A DNA stretch of 64,000 bases from positions 8,142,668 through 8,206,667 of the forward strand of contig SMSO01000032.1 of NCBI GenBank assembly GCA_004764695.1. The letters run 5' to 3'. Positions 21,764 to 31,467 of this stretch are shown one piece after another. The notes below the pieces were generated by a model. The model was not told the DNA's origin. It saw only the letters and a program-made list of their open reading frames with translations, and ran no database searches. The translations under genes were made by a program, and so were the position numbers. This stretch comes from Schizochytrium sp. TIO01 (taxonomy: Eukaryota > Sar > Bigyra > Thraustochytrida > Thraustochytriidae). Each line of letters starts with the position of its first letter. Positions within the stretch are counted from its first letter, which is position 1.

Positions 21764-22131
21764 GCCTGAATGACTCGCTCGCTCTGATGCAGCTCAAATA
21801 AGTTCTTCGCGCTTCGGCTTCAGGCCAGGAACTCAACGTCCCAAGTGCTGCACGCAGCTTCGTGCGCGGCCACCCATCAATCTGTCGCTGCCGCGGCCTA
21901 TTCGTTTCGACCGGGAGCTGGGACTCAGTGCTTCTGCTCGAGGTCAACGCCAAACAAACAAAGTACGAAGAGTGGTGAGAACTTACTTATTTAAGGCAGA
22001 CAGTTATTATTTATAAACAAGTTAGTCACTGATTTGCACTGCTTAGATTCTTAGGCTGATCTTATCATGTTTTAGTTTGTCAATTAAGAATTCAATTAAC
22101 TTTCATTCTGATTAAAAACAATGGGAAACAT

Positions 22132-22773
22132 TTATTTAAGCTCTTCGCGATTTATCAGGCGGTGGGTTGGTAGTCTGGGCTCATGGTCGCTCCTCTTCTT
22201 GAAAGCAATTTGCTGTGCACTCTCACGCACATGAGTGAGCGCGGAGGCCTCTAGTTCCCGGTTTTCTCGGGCCGCGTTCAATTCGCGCGCCCCAAGGCAC
22301 CACTTTGCTACATTCTTTTTCATCGCGAAAACTGTTTCTAAAACTAAGATAACTAAAATAATTAAGATAACTAAAATAATTAAAATAACTAAAATAACTA
22401 AAATAACTAAAATAATTAAAATAACTAAAATAACTAAAATAACTAAAATAACTAAAATAACTAAAATAACTAAAATAACTAAAATAACTAAAATAACTAA
22501 AATAACTAAAATAACTAAAATAACTAAAATAACTAAAATAACTAAAATAACTAAAATAACTAAAATAACTAAAATAACTAAAATAAAAATAGTTTTAAAA
22601 AGTAGTATACATATATACAAATATATAATATAGACACAAATCATCGAGGAGGGCAACAAATCTGGGGCGGCAGTAGTACAAATCACGCCGCGTGGAGCCT
22701 CATCAGCCGTTGCCGGCGGGGAGTTGAGGCGCCTATTTGCTAGGCTAAATTCAGGCCGCTTGCAGACAGCCAC
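22132..22773 (-). other. 213-residue open frame crossing the 9-bp repeat
   Basis: The frame stays open because the repeat unit is 9 bp and encodes Ile-Leu-Val tripeptides on this strand. After the repeat come about 65 codons with a coding-like mix (ELNAARENRELEASAL and following), ending at the stop at 22132. The upstream part is unconvincing. I treat it as a possible decayed coding segment joined to a satellite and not as a gene. Confidence 0.2.
22337..22586. repeat. 9-bp minisatellite CTAAAATAA, about 27 copies
   Basis: A nearly perfect array of CTAAAATAA units over about 250 bp. The first few units have variants (GATAACTAA, AATTAAGAT). The period is a multiple of three, so frames on both strands stay open: Ile-Thr-Lys on plus and Ile-Leu-Val on minus. 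Confidence 0.95.
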
Positions 22774-24273
22774 GGCCGAGACCCGAGCTGCGGCTCCCTT
22801 CTAACTATCGCACCAACAGATTGGTTATTGGTTTGGTTGAGTCCCATTCTGGGCATGACGCCGTTGAGTTGATATGGGAACACATGTATGGAGGGCACAA
22901 GAGCAGAATCACAAAATTGATGTGTGCCGTAGGTCCAAAGCAGGCCAAGGAGGCTCCAGCAGGCGTGTACAAACGATGCAGAGTTGTGCAAAAGTTGGAG
23001 AGTATGTGCAAAGGGGCGTGGTCTTGCAGCTGGGTCTGCGAAGATACTCTCGCAGTTATTTTGGCCACAAGAGAGCGCTTGGACAACTTTAAAGCTGGTA
23101 CTGCACTGAGGATCCTTATGTAGATCCTTGAAATTAACTGATGACAAAAATAAAATGCCCTCTCCCGAATGTAATTATGGGTCTTTAATAATCGGTCAGA
23201 GCTTGCAGGATGAGAACACTCGTGTCGAAAACTAAACTGCTCTGCTTTGGACATTCTATTTTCCTAAAGATTTCTAGATTGTTCATTTTTACGCTGCGAA
23301 AGAATGAGGTTGCGGTGTTTTAGAGCTTAGGATGGATCGTTCGAAGTCATGTTTAATCCTTTGCTGTCCGCGTTGTACACACCGTATCCGCAAACATATC
23401 AAAGAGGAGGGGACAATTGTTGGCCATCCCCTTGCAAAAAATATTTCTCGGACATAATATGTAAAGTTAGGTACATATTCTCAAGGTCAGATATGTGTCA
23501 ACTGATCGATGGTAATTCAAGGTTTCAACGGCTTGGGAAAACAAGAGAGCTTAGCTTTCAAGAACTCGATGGGATCCTTACCCTGCTGATAAGAATCGAG
23601 AAAGGGGCTGTTTGAGCTTTCTTAGCTCCTTTTCTTCTTTCTCTCTCTCTAGCTTTCATAAACTTTATTCCCTTTTACTGTTGTTTCACTAAACTTCAGC
23701 TCAAAGCGGACCACCCCCAGTTTATACAATTTAACCCTTCCTTCATGTCACCTATTTAGTTTATAGATCGACGGTCTCAATGGGCTCTGTTCCTGGTGCT
23801 CGTCATCCTCGCTCTTCAGCGCCTATAATTCCATTTTCCCTCAAAATATCGCGATTTCAAGCCATTCTAAACGAGATATTTACCTCCTAAACTAGGCAAC
23901 TTTCTCTGGGGTACATCGAATATATTTCAAAAAGCAAGCCATTTCCTCTTTTGACCCTCGAACCTCATCGAAATCTGCGAAATCCCATCAACTATTGCGA
24001 TTTTGTAATCCCGCTAGATTTTACACGAAGCCTCGGTCCCATTTTTGGTGGTACTCATTCCATAATTAAGTACCATATTTTTTAGATTCCAGATTATAGT
24101 ACCAATCAATGATACCAAACTGTGCAGCAACGGCGCCCTGAAGGGCGTACAAACCGACGTCAGGAGCGCCGAGCACCGCTGGAGCGTGACTCTGTCGTCC
24201 TGGCGACGTACCTTATCTATCCCTACATCCACCTCAGGTCACAACCACTGCGAGTGCCAAGCGTGTGCTCAGG

Positions 24274-26268
24274 ATGGACGAAGCCCGGCGTCGTAATGAG
24301 GAGCGCAAGCGTGCTATCGAGGCCAAGAAAAAGCGTCTCGAGGAGATCCGTCAGTCGAAGCGAGCTGCTGCCGAGGCATCTGCGGCTTCTCGGTCTGCAA
24401 CAAGCTATGCGGATGATGCTGATGATGACTCTACCGCTTACGCAGACGCTGGCACGCCCGCCCGAAAGCAGTATCTGACACCTGCCAAGTCCAAGTCACC
24501 TATGATGCAGCAACAAGACGATCCCGGACTTGACAACCTCATTGAATCGCTCCTCAGCACTCCAGCAGGTAAAAACGACAATGCAGAAACCTCTGCAGGG
24601 GATTATGGTGCCGCCGCAACTGATTTGAACTCCCCAGACCCTGCCCGAGAGCGCTTTATTGCTGGACCAAAGCCGACCTTGAAAAGGGTTACGCAGATTG
24701 GCACTGTGAATGTGCCTCTTCGTGAAGTTGATGCCTATGACAAAAGCACTCAGACTGATGTGGAGGTCCAGGCGGATGAAGACGAGTTTCCACGGCTGCA
24801 GTCAATTGGCTCGCCACCTCAGAAGCAGCGAAGGTCATTTCGCAACACCGCGTCCGGAACCACGATGACACAGACCGCTGCAACCACAGAAATCTCACCT
24901 CTTGCATCAGGAATGAGCGAGGCCGGTTTCCAAAAGACCGCAGAGGATATTCCGCCTCTTGATGACGAGGAACGAACAGTGCTAGAGGCAGAACCTGGGT
25001 ACAACAGTTTTCTTAATCAGAGTGTTCGTGTGATGGAGCGTGCCATGAAACAAAACTCCTTATTCGATGTGACCATCGACTACGGCGGCCTCGAGTCGTC
25101 AAAGAAGACCGAGGTCGAACGGATCACTCTTCTGGAGACTATCTCTGATGAGAGGTGGAGCAGAGGGCGGACTGTGACGGATATCCAGTGGTCTCCGCAC
25201 CACAAAGAGCTCTTCCTGGCATCTTACACCAAGCGCATGGTGAACTCAGAGCTGGATTGGTCGCGTGGAGCTTCCGATCCAAATGGTGTTGTGCTTATCT
25301 GGTCAACGCACATGGCTGGCGAACGACCTGAGTATGTTTTTACTTGTCCCTCCCCAGTCCATGCAGCATGTTTTCACCCTTATTCCGCCAACCTGGTCAT
25401 TGGTGGTACCTATTCTGGCCAGATCGTAATGTGGGACTTGCGAGCCAAGTCTGTGCCTGTGCAGCGAAGTTTGCTTGCTCCGGAGTCACACACTCACCCT
25501 GTGTATTCTATGACTGTCACCGGTTCAGCTAACGCCCACAACTTGGTGAGTGTGAGTACTGATGGCCGCCTCTGTGTTTGGAATCTTGCGAACATTTCGG
25601 CGCCTACTGAAAGCCGCCAGCTGAAGTTCAATAAAAAAGATGTCACAGCCACTAGTTTGGCATTTGCTGATGGTGAAACCAATGAACTCTTTGTAGGATC
25701 TGAGGATGGTCGGCTTTTTCGCGCTCAGGTACATGGAACAAAGGCAGGAGTGCAGTCTCAGGTCGAAGCACACTTTGGTCCCATCACTAAGTTGCAGTTC
25801 CATAAGGGAGCGAGTGCGACATCAGACTTGATGCTTTCAGCATCCATGGATTGGACCGTCAAGCTTTGGTCTCATCGTGCTGGAGAAATCCCTTTGGCTT
25901 GCTTTGAGGGCTCTACTGATTACGTCTTCGATGTCAAGTGGAGTCCTACACACCCCTCAGTTTTTGCTACTGTTAACGGAGCTGGAGCTCTCGATATTTG
26001 GAATATTAACCTTGACCGAGAGATCCCTCAGGCAAAATTCAAGGTACCCTTGCCTGCAGGAGCGCAGGGCTCAACTGCTGCGCTTGCTAGTCTGCAGTGG
26101 GCTCCCAATGGCCGCCGCATCCTCGCAGGTGATGCACGTGGTAACGTCCACGTCTTTGATGTTACAGCAGATCTGGCAGTGCCCCGCCGAGATGAATGGT
26201 CACGCCTTGAGACTACTGTGGCTGACCTTACTGATGAACTTGCTGCGAACGGAGGAGCAAGTAAATAA
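24274..26268 (+). CDS. DYNC1I: cytoplasmic dynein intermediate chain
   Basis: A 664-residue subunit of the dynein motor that scaffolds light chains and links the heavy chain to dynactin. The N-terminal 40 residues are a charged helix (ARRRNEERKRAIEAKKKRL) like the segment that binds p150Glued/dynactin. A disordered acidic linker follows. KSTQT at residues 157-161 matches the LC8 light-chain binding motif (KxTQT), and NVPLREV just before it also resembles metazoan intermediate chains. WD40 repeats fill about residues 270-650 (for example VVLIWSTHM, VIGGTYSGQIVMWDLR, SASMDWTVKLWSHR) and bind the heavy chain. The frame opens at GTG 24265, but ATG 24274 gives the family-typical start. AATAAA at 26370-26375 is a plausible polyadenylation signal. 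The N-terminal features favour the cytoplasmic over an axonemal chain. Confidence 0.95.
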   Translation: MDEARRRNEERKRAIEAKKKRLEEIRQSKRAAAEASAASRSATSYADDADDDSTAYADAGTPARKQYLTPAKSKSPMMQQQDDPGLDNLIESLLSTPAGKNDNAETSAGDYGAAATDLNSPDPARERFIAGPKPTLKRVTQIGTVNVPLREVDAYDKSTQTDVEVQADEDEFPRLQSIGSPPQKQRRSFRNTASGTTMTQTAATTEISPLASGMSEAGFQKTAEDIPPLDDEERTVLEAEPGYNSFLNQSVRVMERAMKQNSLFDVTIDYGGLESSKKTEVERITLLETISDERWSRGRTVTDIQWSPHHKELFLASYTKRMVNSELDWSRGASDPNGVVLIWSTHMAGERPEYVFTCPSPVHAACFHPYSANLVIGGTYSGQIVMWDLRAKSVPVQRSLLAPESHTHPVYSMTVTGSANAHNLVSVSTDGRLCVWNLANISAPTESRQLKFNKKDVTATSLAFADGETNELFVGSEDGRLFRAQVHGTKAGVQSQVEAHFGPITKLQFHKGASATSDLMLSASMDWTVKLWSHRAGEIPLACFEGSTDYVFDVKWSPTHPSVFATVNGAGALDIWNINLDREIPQAKFKVPLPAGAQGSTAALASLQWAPNGRRILAGDARGNVHVFDVTADLAVPRRDEWSRLETTVADLTDELAANGGASK

Positions 26269-26672
26269 GACCGTTCTGCAACAAACCCTATCTGTAGTCA
26301 TCCACTAAAGAAGCAACGCGATACTGTTAGGTACTATAATGGTGTCTCTGTGCCTTGTTGCCCTCTGCAAATAAAAAGTTAGGGCTGTCACTATCTTCTC
26401 TCAGGGGAGGCAAGATTGGATTTGTCCTTTGTTACCGACGACATCTTACATACACTTGGTTTCTAGTATACACATGATAACAAATAAAATAGAAAAATAA
26501 AAAATGCAATTTAAACAAATAATGTTTCTGGCTGTACACTGTCAACTAAGAATAAAAGTGAGCAGCTACTAAGGGAGTGAAAAGGTTGCACATGCTCGAT
26601 TTTGTCTACTTGAGCTGCAAATTCACCTTCCTTCATGGAACGTATAGTTCTATTACTATCATAAAAATCTAT
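26269..26672. other. 3'-3' spacer with polyadenylation-like hexamer
   Basis: About 400 bp between the converging dynein intermediate chain and CWC27 genes. AATAAA at 26370-26375 lies about 100 bp after the dynein gene stop. A copy of the AGGTACTA motif is at 26327-26339. No ORF of note. Confidence 0.45.
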
Positions 26673-28601
26673 CTATCTTTTGACTGGGCCACGATTGCGT
26701 TCTTTCTCAAGCTGATCGAAGTCAGCCCGCCCGCTTGCTGTCTTCGAATCGATAATTGTTAGTTCAGCCTCTTCAGAAGTTTCCTCGGAGACACCGCGGC
26801 GCCCGGCATTGTCAGAGCCTTTCTTTGCGACACGAAACGCATCGTCAATGTGGCTTCTAAAGCGCAACTCTGTGTGCATCCAGGCATTACTATTGGCATC
26901 TGGAAGGTCATCATCCTCCATGCGATTCTCACCAATGCCCCCTTTGTAGTTTTCTTCGGTTTTTGCTACATCCAGTATCGGTGTTCCTCCGCATTCCCTA
27001 TCTGCTACATCAGAGGAAGAGCTAGAACTAGAACTTGTTTTCCCAGATGCACCAGCCTTTGTAGTTGCTAGTTTAGCCTGGAACTCTTTAAGTTTTGCAA
27101 GAGTAGACTTTTGATGAGATTTGCTATTTCCAGCCAGGGTTTTATTGCTCATATATTTCGCTCGGCGCTGCTCAAATGCAGACATTGTACTTTCCTGAAC
27201 AATTTCACTTTTGCTGCTGGAATGTCCATGTTTAATCTTGTTTCGGAGTTCCTCGCGCAGCTTCTCCATCTCGTCCAGTTCTTTTTTGGGTGCAGCCGCA
27301 GAGGATGATGATGAAGAAGAAGGCCTATTGCTTTCACGACGATGTTTGTCTCGGTTAGAAGACTCTTCTTTAGATAACGAGGACTTATGCCTTTTATGCT
27401 TCTTGCGATCCTTGGAAGAGTCGTCATGGTCTCTCTTTGAAGATTCGCGACGGTCACTCTTCCGGTGACGGCGTTCTTCATTTTCGTCCTCACTGCCATT
27501 GGATGATCCTCTGCTACGGTGCCGATCGCTCTTACGTCTGTGGCGACGCTTATCCTGATCTTCGCTAATTTCATCATCACTGGAGTGATCTCTATCGCGG
27601 TCACGCTTGGTTGACTTAGACTTACGCATTGAGCTTTCGCTTCGATCTTTCGGTCTCTTTTCGCGTTTCTCTTTCTTTTCTTTTCTCTCTTTTCTCTCTC
27701 CTTTTCCATGCCTTCTATTCTCATCGTGTTTAACAAGGTCAGCGTCTGCATCTGCCTGAGCAACGCTTTCTAGTTCGGTACGACCCGTTGGGGATTCGGG
27801 CTTAGCAGACGTCATTGAAGGTATTTGTGCCGAGGAAGACGATGAAGACACGGCTGCACGTTTGTCATCAGATGGCTGCAACGCATGGTTTGTGAGGTTA
27901 ACAGAAAAGTCCACGGGATCCTCATCCTCTTCAACCCCAAAAGATACTAGCCTCGTGTCCTTTTTATCCAGATGCTTACGCTCTTTCTTCTTGCGTTTGG
28001 CTTCTTTCTTCGCTTCCTTACGCCGTTTTTCCTCTTCAATCTCGTGGCGAGATTTACGAGGTTTGAGATCTGTGAATGGGTTATCCAGTACCTTCGTAGA
28101 TATGATTTTCGGCTCTGGAGCCGTGGGCCTTCCGTCTTCGCTGACTTCCACGCCATCAAACTTATGCAAATTGTACACAGAGTCGCCGGTGACTTTGCCA
28201 AAGATCGTATGTTGTTTGTTTAGCCATTCGCACGCTCCTAGCGTAATAAAGAACTGGCTCCCATTAGAGTTCTTCTGGTTATCTTTAGAAGCCATAGCAA
28301 GAAGCCCTGGGCGCACAAAATTCAGACGCTGATGAATTTCATCGCGAAATGGTTTTCCATTATAAATAGATTCACCGCCGTTGCCTGTTCCTGAGGGATC
28401 ACCGGTTTGGGCCATGAATTTCTTGACAACGCGATGAAAAATGACATCATCGTAGTAGTCCTCCAGGCATAGGGTCACAAAGTTTTTACACGCCATAGGT
28501 GCTTGCTGAGTCCATAGTTCCACCTCAAAGTCGCCAAGGCTCGTCTTCACAAGCACGCGTCCTGCCGTCGGTGGCTCATCCGGGCGCACGAAATCGCCCA
28601 T
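26673..28601 (-). CDS. CWC27: spliceosome-associated cyclophilin, CWC27 homologue
   Basis: A 642-residue protein of the activated spliceosome. An N-terminal cyclophilin (PPIase) domain spans about residues 11-172, with FHRVV, FMAQTGDPSGTG and SNGSQFFIT typical of the CWC27 branch. Catalytic-type residues visible are R57, F62, Q65, W126 and H131. Position 126 is tryptophan, as in active cyclophilins, whereas human CWC27 has Glu. After the domain, PFTDLKPR and RLVSFGVEEDEDP match CWC27. The middle (about 250-470) is a long Arg/Ser/Asp/Lys-rich disordered region resembling RS-type splicing proteins. The C-terminus keeps family landmarks: TLAKLKEFQAKL, NAWMHTELRF and a final ID..TASGR..FDQLEKERN block. 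The human protein is shorter, and the extra length lies in the disordered region. ATG at 28601 is preceded by GC-rich DNA. Confidence 0.95.
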   Translation of the reverse strand: MGDFVRPDEPPTAGRVLVKTSLGDFEVELWTQQAPMACKNFVTLCLEDYYDDVIFHRVVKKFMAQTGDPSGTGNGGESIYNGKPFRDEIHQRLNFVRPGLLAMASKDNQKNSNGSQFFITLGACEWLNKQHTIFGKVTGDSVYNLHKFDGVEVSEDGRPTAPEPKIISTKVLDNPFTDLKPRKSRHEIEEEKRRKEAKKEAKRKKKERKHLDKKDTRLVSFGVEEDEDPVDFSVNLTNHALQPSDDKRAAVSSSSSSAQIPSMTSAKPESPTGRTELESVAQADADADLVKHDENRRHGKGERKERKEKKEKREKRPKDRSESSMRKSKSTKRDRDRDHSSDDEISEDQDKRRHRRKSDRHRSRGSSNGSEDENEERRHRKSDRRESSKRDHDDSSKDRKKHKRHKSSLSKEESSNRDKHRRESNRPSSSSSSSAAAPKKELDEMEKLREELRNKIKHGHSSSKSEIVQESTMSAFEQRRAKYMSNKTLAGNSKSHQKSTLAKLKEFQAKLATTKAGASGKTSSSSSSSSDVADRECGGTPILDVAKTEENYKGGIGENRMEDDDLPDANSNAWMHTELRFRSHIDDAFRVAKKGSDNAGRRGVSEETSEEAELTIIDSKTASGRADFDQLEKERNRGPVKR

Positions 28602-29201
28602 GTTTCGAGGCCTTACTCTTGATCAAATGCAGTGCCGCTAGAATCAAGTGACGCAGGTCGCTCAATGCTCCTCGCAGTCCACAAAAAGAATTGGTCACGG
28701 GCCCCCACCGCGCCAATCCGCTTTCCTTCAAGTGCTCGCAAAATCGCTCTTTGCCATATGTGCCGCCCATCATGAAAAGAGGCCTATTTAATGTCAACAA
28801 CCTCTTCAAAGTGGCCCAATGTTGCTCTCTTTTTCTTTCTTTTTTCAATTGAAAATCAGGCCTATTTCTCAAATAGGCCCGTTCAGCCTTCAATGGTTTG
28901 CAAATTCGCAGTCAGTCCGACGAAATGTTGAGCACAGATGTGAACTTGGGCAAACTGAGCGCTGCTTCGAGCGATATACCGAATACTCTTCTAAAGTATC
29001 AAAGCCAACGCTGCATCGATTGATATTCGCGTTGCTCAGAACGAGGGCTCTCCTTTCCTTGAATTATAGATTATAGAGGCGACGAGCGATTGTGAAGGAA
29101 GAAGACAAACAACGAAGCAAGATAAGCTTGCCAATAACACGCATGATCTTGGAACAGAAAGCACACACGCACACAGAGACAGAAGGTTAAGGTTGATTTT
29201 A

Positions 29202-29408
29202 ATGAGAGCCGCCGTTTCTAACTCCTTCGCAGCTGGACGAAGCCATGCTCCTCTGCGTAGCGTCGTCGCGAACGCGGAGGGAGAGATGAAGACGGCGGCC
29301 AGGATTTGCTTTCGCGATCAATCAAGACCCACTATCGTTTTCGTTCCTGGATTTGGTTTGTTTCCATCTTTGCATTCGGAACTAAATAAACAACAATCAC
29401 GTCAGTGA
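29202..29408 (+). pseudogene. orphan first-exon-like frame, alpha/beta-hydrolase-like start
   Basis: ATG at 29202 opens a 68-codon frame. It begins with a basic, acid-poor presequence-like segment and reaches SRPTIVFVPGFG, which resembles the first strand and oxyanion turn of alpha/beta hydrolases. Right after that, GTTTGT at 29356 could be a splice donor, and the frame beyond it loses protein character. I could not find a second exon with the expected strand, nucleophile elbow or Asp/His before the next gene. It is therefore either a truncated gene or the first exon of one I cannot assemble. Confidence 0.25.
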
Positions 29409-29861
29409 TTACAAAATACATAAATAAAGAGTTGTAAAACTGTTAGAAAAGGAGGAATTCGTTACAAAGGTACAACTTGAAAGGCTTTTTACAATTAATT
29501 TTCTTTGAAGTAAAGTAAAGTCAAATGTCAATTAAAATTTATTCACTGGGATCCAAAACTTGGAGTGCTAGGGGCTCCTACCGAAAAGCTTAGAGAAAAG
29601 GGGACGCTAAGGTGAAAAGGAAACAGACGCACCCAAAGCAAATCCTTATTTGTGCCGCTGCTACCGACAGTCCATCGCTTGCGAAGCTGGTCATGAGCCT
29701 CGGCATGTGTGTTTTTGCGTCGCTAGTTTGCACTCTGAGCAATCGACAGCGCTTGAATCGACCTCTGATTGATTTGCACAGGGCCTCCTTTGAGGGCGAA
29801 TCCCAAGGAAGCAAGCAAACAAATAAACAAACTAACTAACTAACCACTTGAAACGAATAAG

Positions 29862-29907
29862 TAAATAAATGAGTGAATAAATGAGTGAATAAATGAATGA
29901 ATAAGTA
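29862..29907. repeat. AAATGAGTGAAT-type short tandem repeat
   Basis: About 46 bp of imperfect repeats (AATAAATGAGTG, then AATAAATGAATG), related in sequence to the ATGA microsatellite at 20565. Confidence 0.7.
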
Positions 29908-30517
29908 ACCAATATTAACAAAAAGGAGTTTTTCTTCTTTATTGCTTTCTTTCTTCTGTTTATTTGTTCGGTCCTCCCTCAAAAACTGTTCTGCACGCTT
30001 CGCAAAAACCCAACGATCGAAGGGGAAACTAATCAAAAGGGCACGTCCAAAGGGTCTCGCGAGGTCCCAGGATGCACGCAGGGGGGATATAGACGTGTGC
30101 TCTCTGGTCTTAGCTGTACATTTTACGATGATGTGAAGGAGCAGAGGACGATAATCGATGGATTCCAACTTACGAAATTCCTTTCTTCCTTCCTTCGTTC
30201 TCTTTCCCGGCTGCGCAGTGCTCGTACCGACTGCTATACAATACTTAGAGTTAGCTCTAAGAGTCGGAATCATGTTTGTTATCTTTTCTTTAAGATTTCT
30301 TTCAGATTCAATATTGTAATTGTTAAAGAATGAATGCATTGTTTTTGATCAATTACAGACGAACTTGAAGAAGAAATCGGCATTACCTACATAATAGATA
30401 TCGACGACGTCACAACAAAGTTTTACAACCAGCAGAACCTAAACTCGCGAGAGAACTCGCACATTTGCTTTGGACTCGCGGACCGTGCGCCTGTACACCC
30501 GTGCAATTTAAGAGACC

Positions 30518-31063
30518 ATGTGGGCAGCAGCAGCAGCGGCGTCCAAGCGCCTGGTACCTGCCTCGATGATGGCCAAGCGGGAGCTCTCGGCCTCTACCAA
30601 AGGCCCCAAGACCTTCAAGGTCCTTGGCATCCAACAAATTGCACTTGGAGGCCTTGACAAAAACGAGATGAACAAGCTCTGGGTGGACACCTTCGGTCTC
30701 ACCAAGGTCAAGGATTTTCAAAGTGAGAAGGAAAATGTTGACGAAGACGTTCTCACCATGGGCAAGGGCCCGTACGCCGTCGAGGTCGACATTATGCAGC
30801 CACTAGACCCGAACAAGAGCCCGAAGGTCCATATCCCGGCGCTTAACCACGTTGGACTCTGGATCGATGACCTCGACGCAGCATACAAGGAGCTCCAGGA
30901 AATGGGAGTTCGTTTTACTCCTGGTGGCGTGCGCCCTGGTGCCAGCGGCCACAATGTTTGCTTTATTCACCCCAAGGGCAATGACAAGTCCCCTATTGGA
31001 GGCGCCGGCGTCCTCATCGAGCTTGTCCAGGCTCCTCCTGATGTTGTCAAGGCCCTCAAGTAA
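30518..31063 (+). CDS. VOC/glyoxalase-fold protein with mitochondrial presequence
   Basis: A 181-residue protein of the vicinal-oxygen-chelate superfamily (lactoylglutathione lyase, methylmalonyl-CoA epimerase and relatives). The first 35 or so residues, starting [13 protein letters not shown] and encoded partly by a CAG/GCG run, look like a mitochondrial presequence. The single VOC module, about 38-178, contains [52 protein letters not shown] and [10 protein letters not shown]. Probable metal ligands include the His of LNHVGLW and the Glu of LIELVQ, but I cannot place all ligands by eye. The sequence strongly resembles bacterial VOC-family proteins usually annotated only as lactoylglutathione lyase-like. 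The substrate is uncertain: detoxification of 2-oxoaldehydes or an epimerase step are both open. The gene converges on the ankyrin gene. Confidence 0.88.
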   Translation: MWAAAAAASKRLVPASMMAKRELSASTKGPKTFKVLGIQQIALGGLDKNEMNKLWVDTFGLTKVKDFQSEKENVDEDVLTMGKGPYAVEVDIMQPLDPNKSPKVHIPALNHVGLWIDDLDAAYKELQEMGVRFTPGGVRPGASGHNVCFIHPKGNDKSPIGGAGVLIELVQAPPDVVKALK

Positions 31064-31467
31064 GCAGCTAGGAAATCGTAGACTAGACTTTTGATTCGGG
31101 AGATATCACCAGTCCAACGGGTTGCTCTCGAGGATAGATTAAGATTCGAGTTTTCGATAAACAGCTGAACACAACTAGTGTTGTACGCCGGAAATCTCTC
31201 TGTTGAAAGCAATGTTGTTGTTTCAAACACCGAGGTGCACGATACTGGTTCATTCAATTTTTAACTTTCATAAAATCATTTGATTAAACATTTTTGCTGC
31301 ACATTAAGTGTTTTACTCCAGAGTTTTCCTACCAATACCCACTTGCTTAGTTAGAATAAGAGCGAGAATTAGGAGTTTTTTTTTTTAACAAACCACATGG
31401 TCAATATCCTATCTGACTTATTCTCGATTTGGGTAGGGTTGTGTACGTTTTGACGAAACGATCTCGA
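31064..31467. other. 3'-3' spacer with T-tract
   Basis: About 400 bp between converging genes. AT-rich, with a run of about ten T near 31377-31386. Nothing else is seen. Confidence 0.5.

Larger units (their letters stand above)
19870..24273. other. gene-poor spacer with tandem repeats and coding-like islands
   Basis: This 4.4 kb region separates the divergent E2 and dynein intermediate chain genes. It contains the repeat tracts listed separately (20481-20536, 20565-20757, 21155-21190, 22337-22586). Between them lie GC-richer islands that read like coding DNA for 30-60 codons and then stop: 20181 onward plus strand (basic, presequence-like), 20788-20907 plus, 21650-21763 plus, and 22132-22320 minus. 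None recovers a recognisable protein. A pyrimidine-rich stretch near 23610-23690 and the final 200 bp probably belong to the dynein gene promoter and leader. Confidence 0.45.
28602..30517. other. divergent spacer between CWC27 and the VOC gene
   Basis: About 1.9 kb holding both promoters. It contains an exon-like frame at 29202-29408 (listed separately), a tetranucleotide-type repeat at 29862-29907, and pyrimidine-rich stretches. Frames at 29590-29839 occur on both strands and are not credible. No TATA element could be assigned with confidence. Confidence 0.4.

Noticed and set aside
24265-24273. GTG start for the dynein intermediate chain
   Set aside because: An ATG three codons later gives the family-typical charged N-terminus; nuclear eukaryotic genes rarely use GTG.
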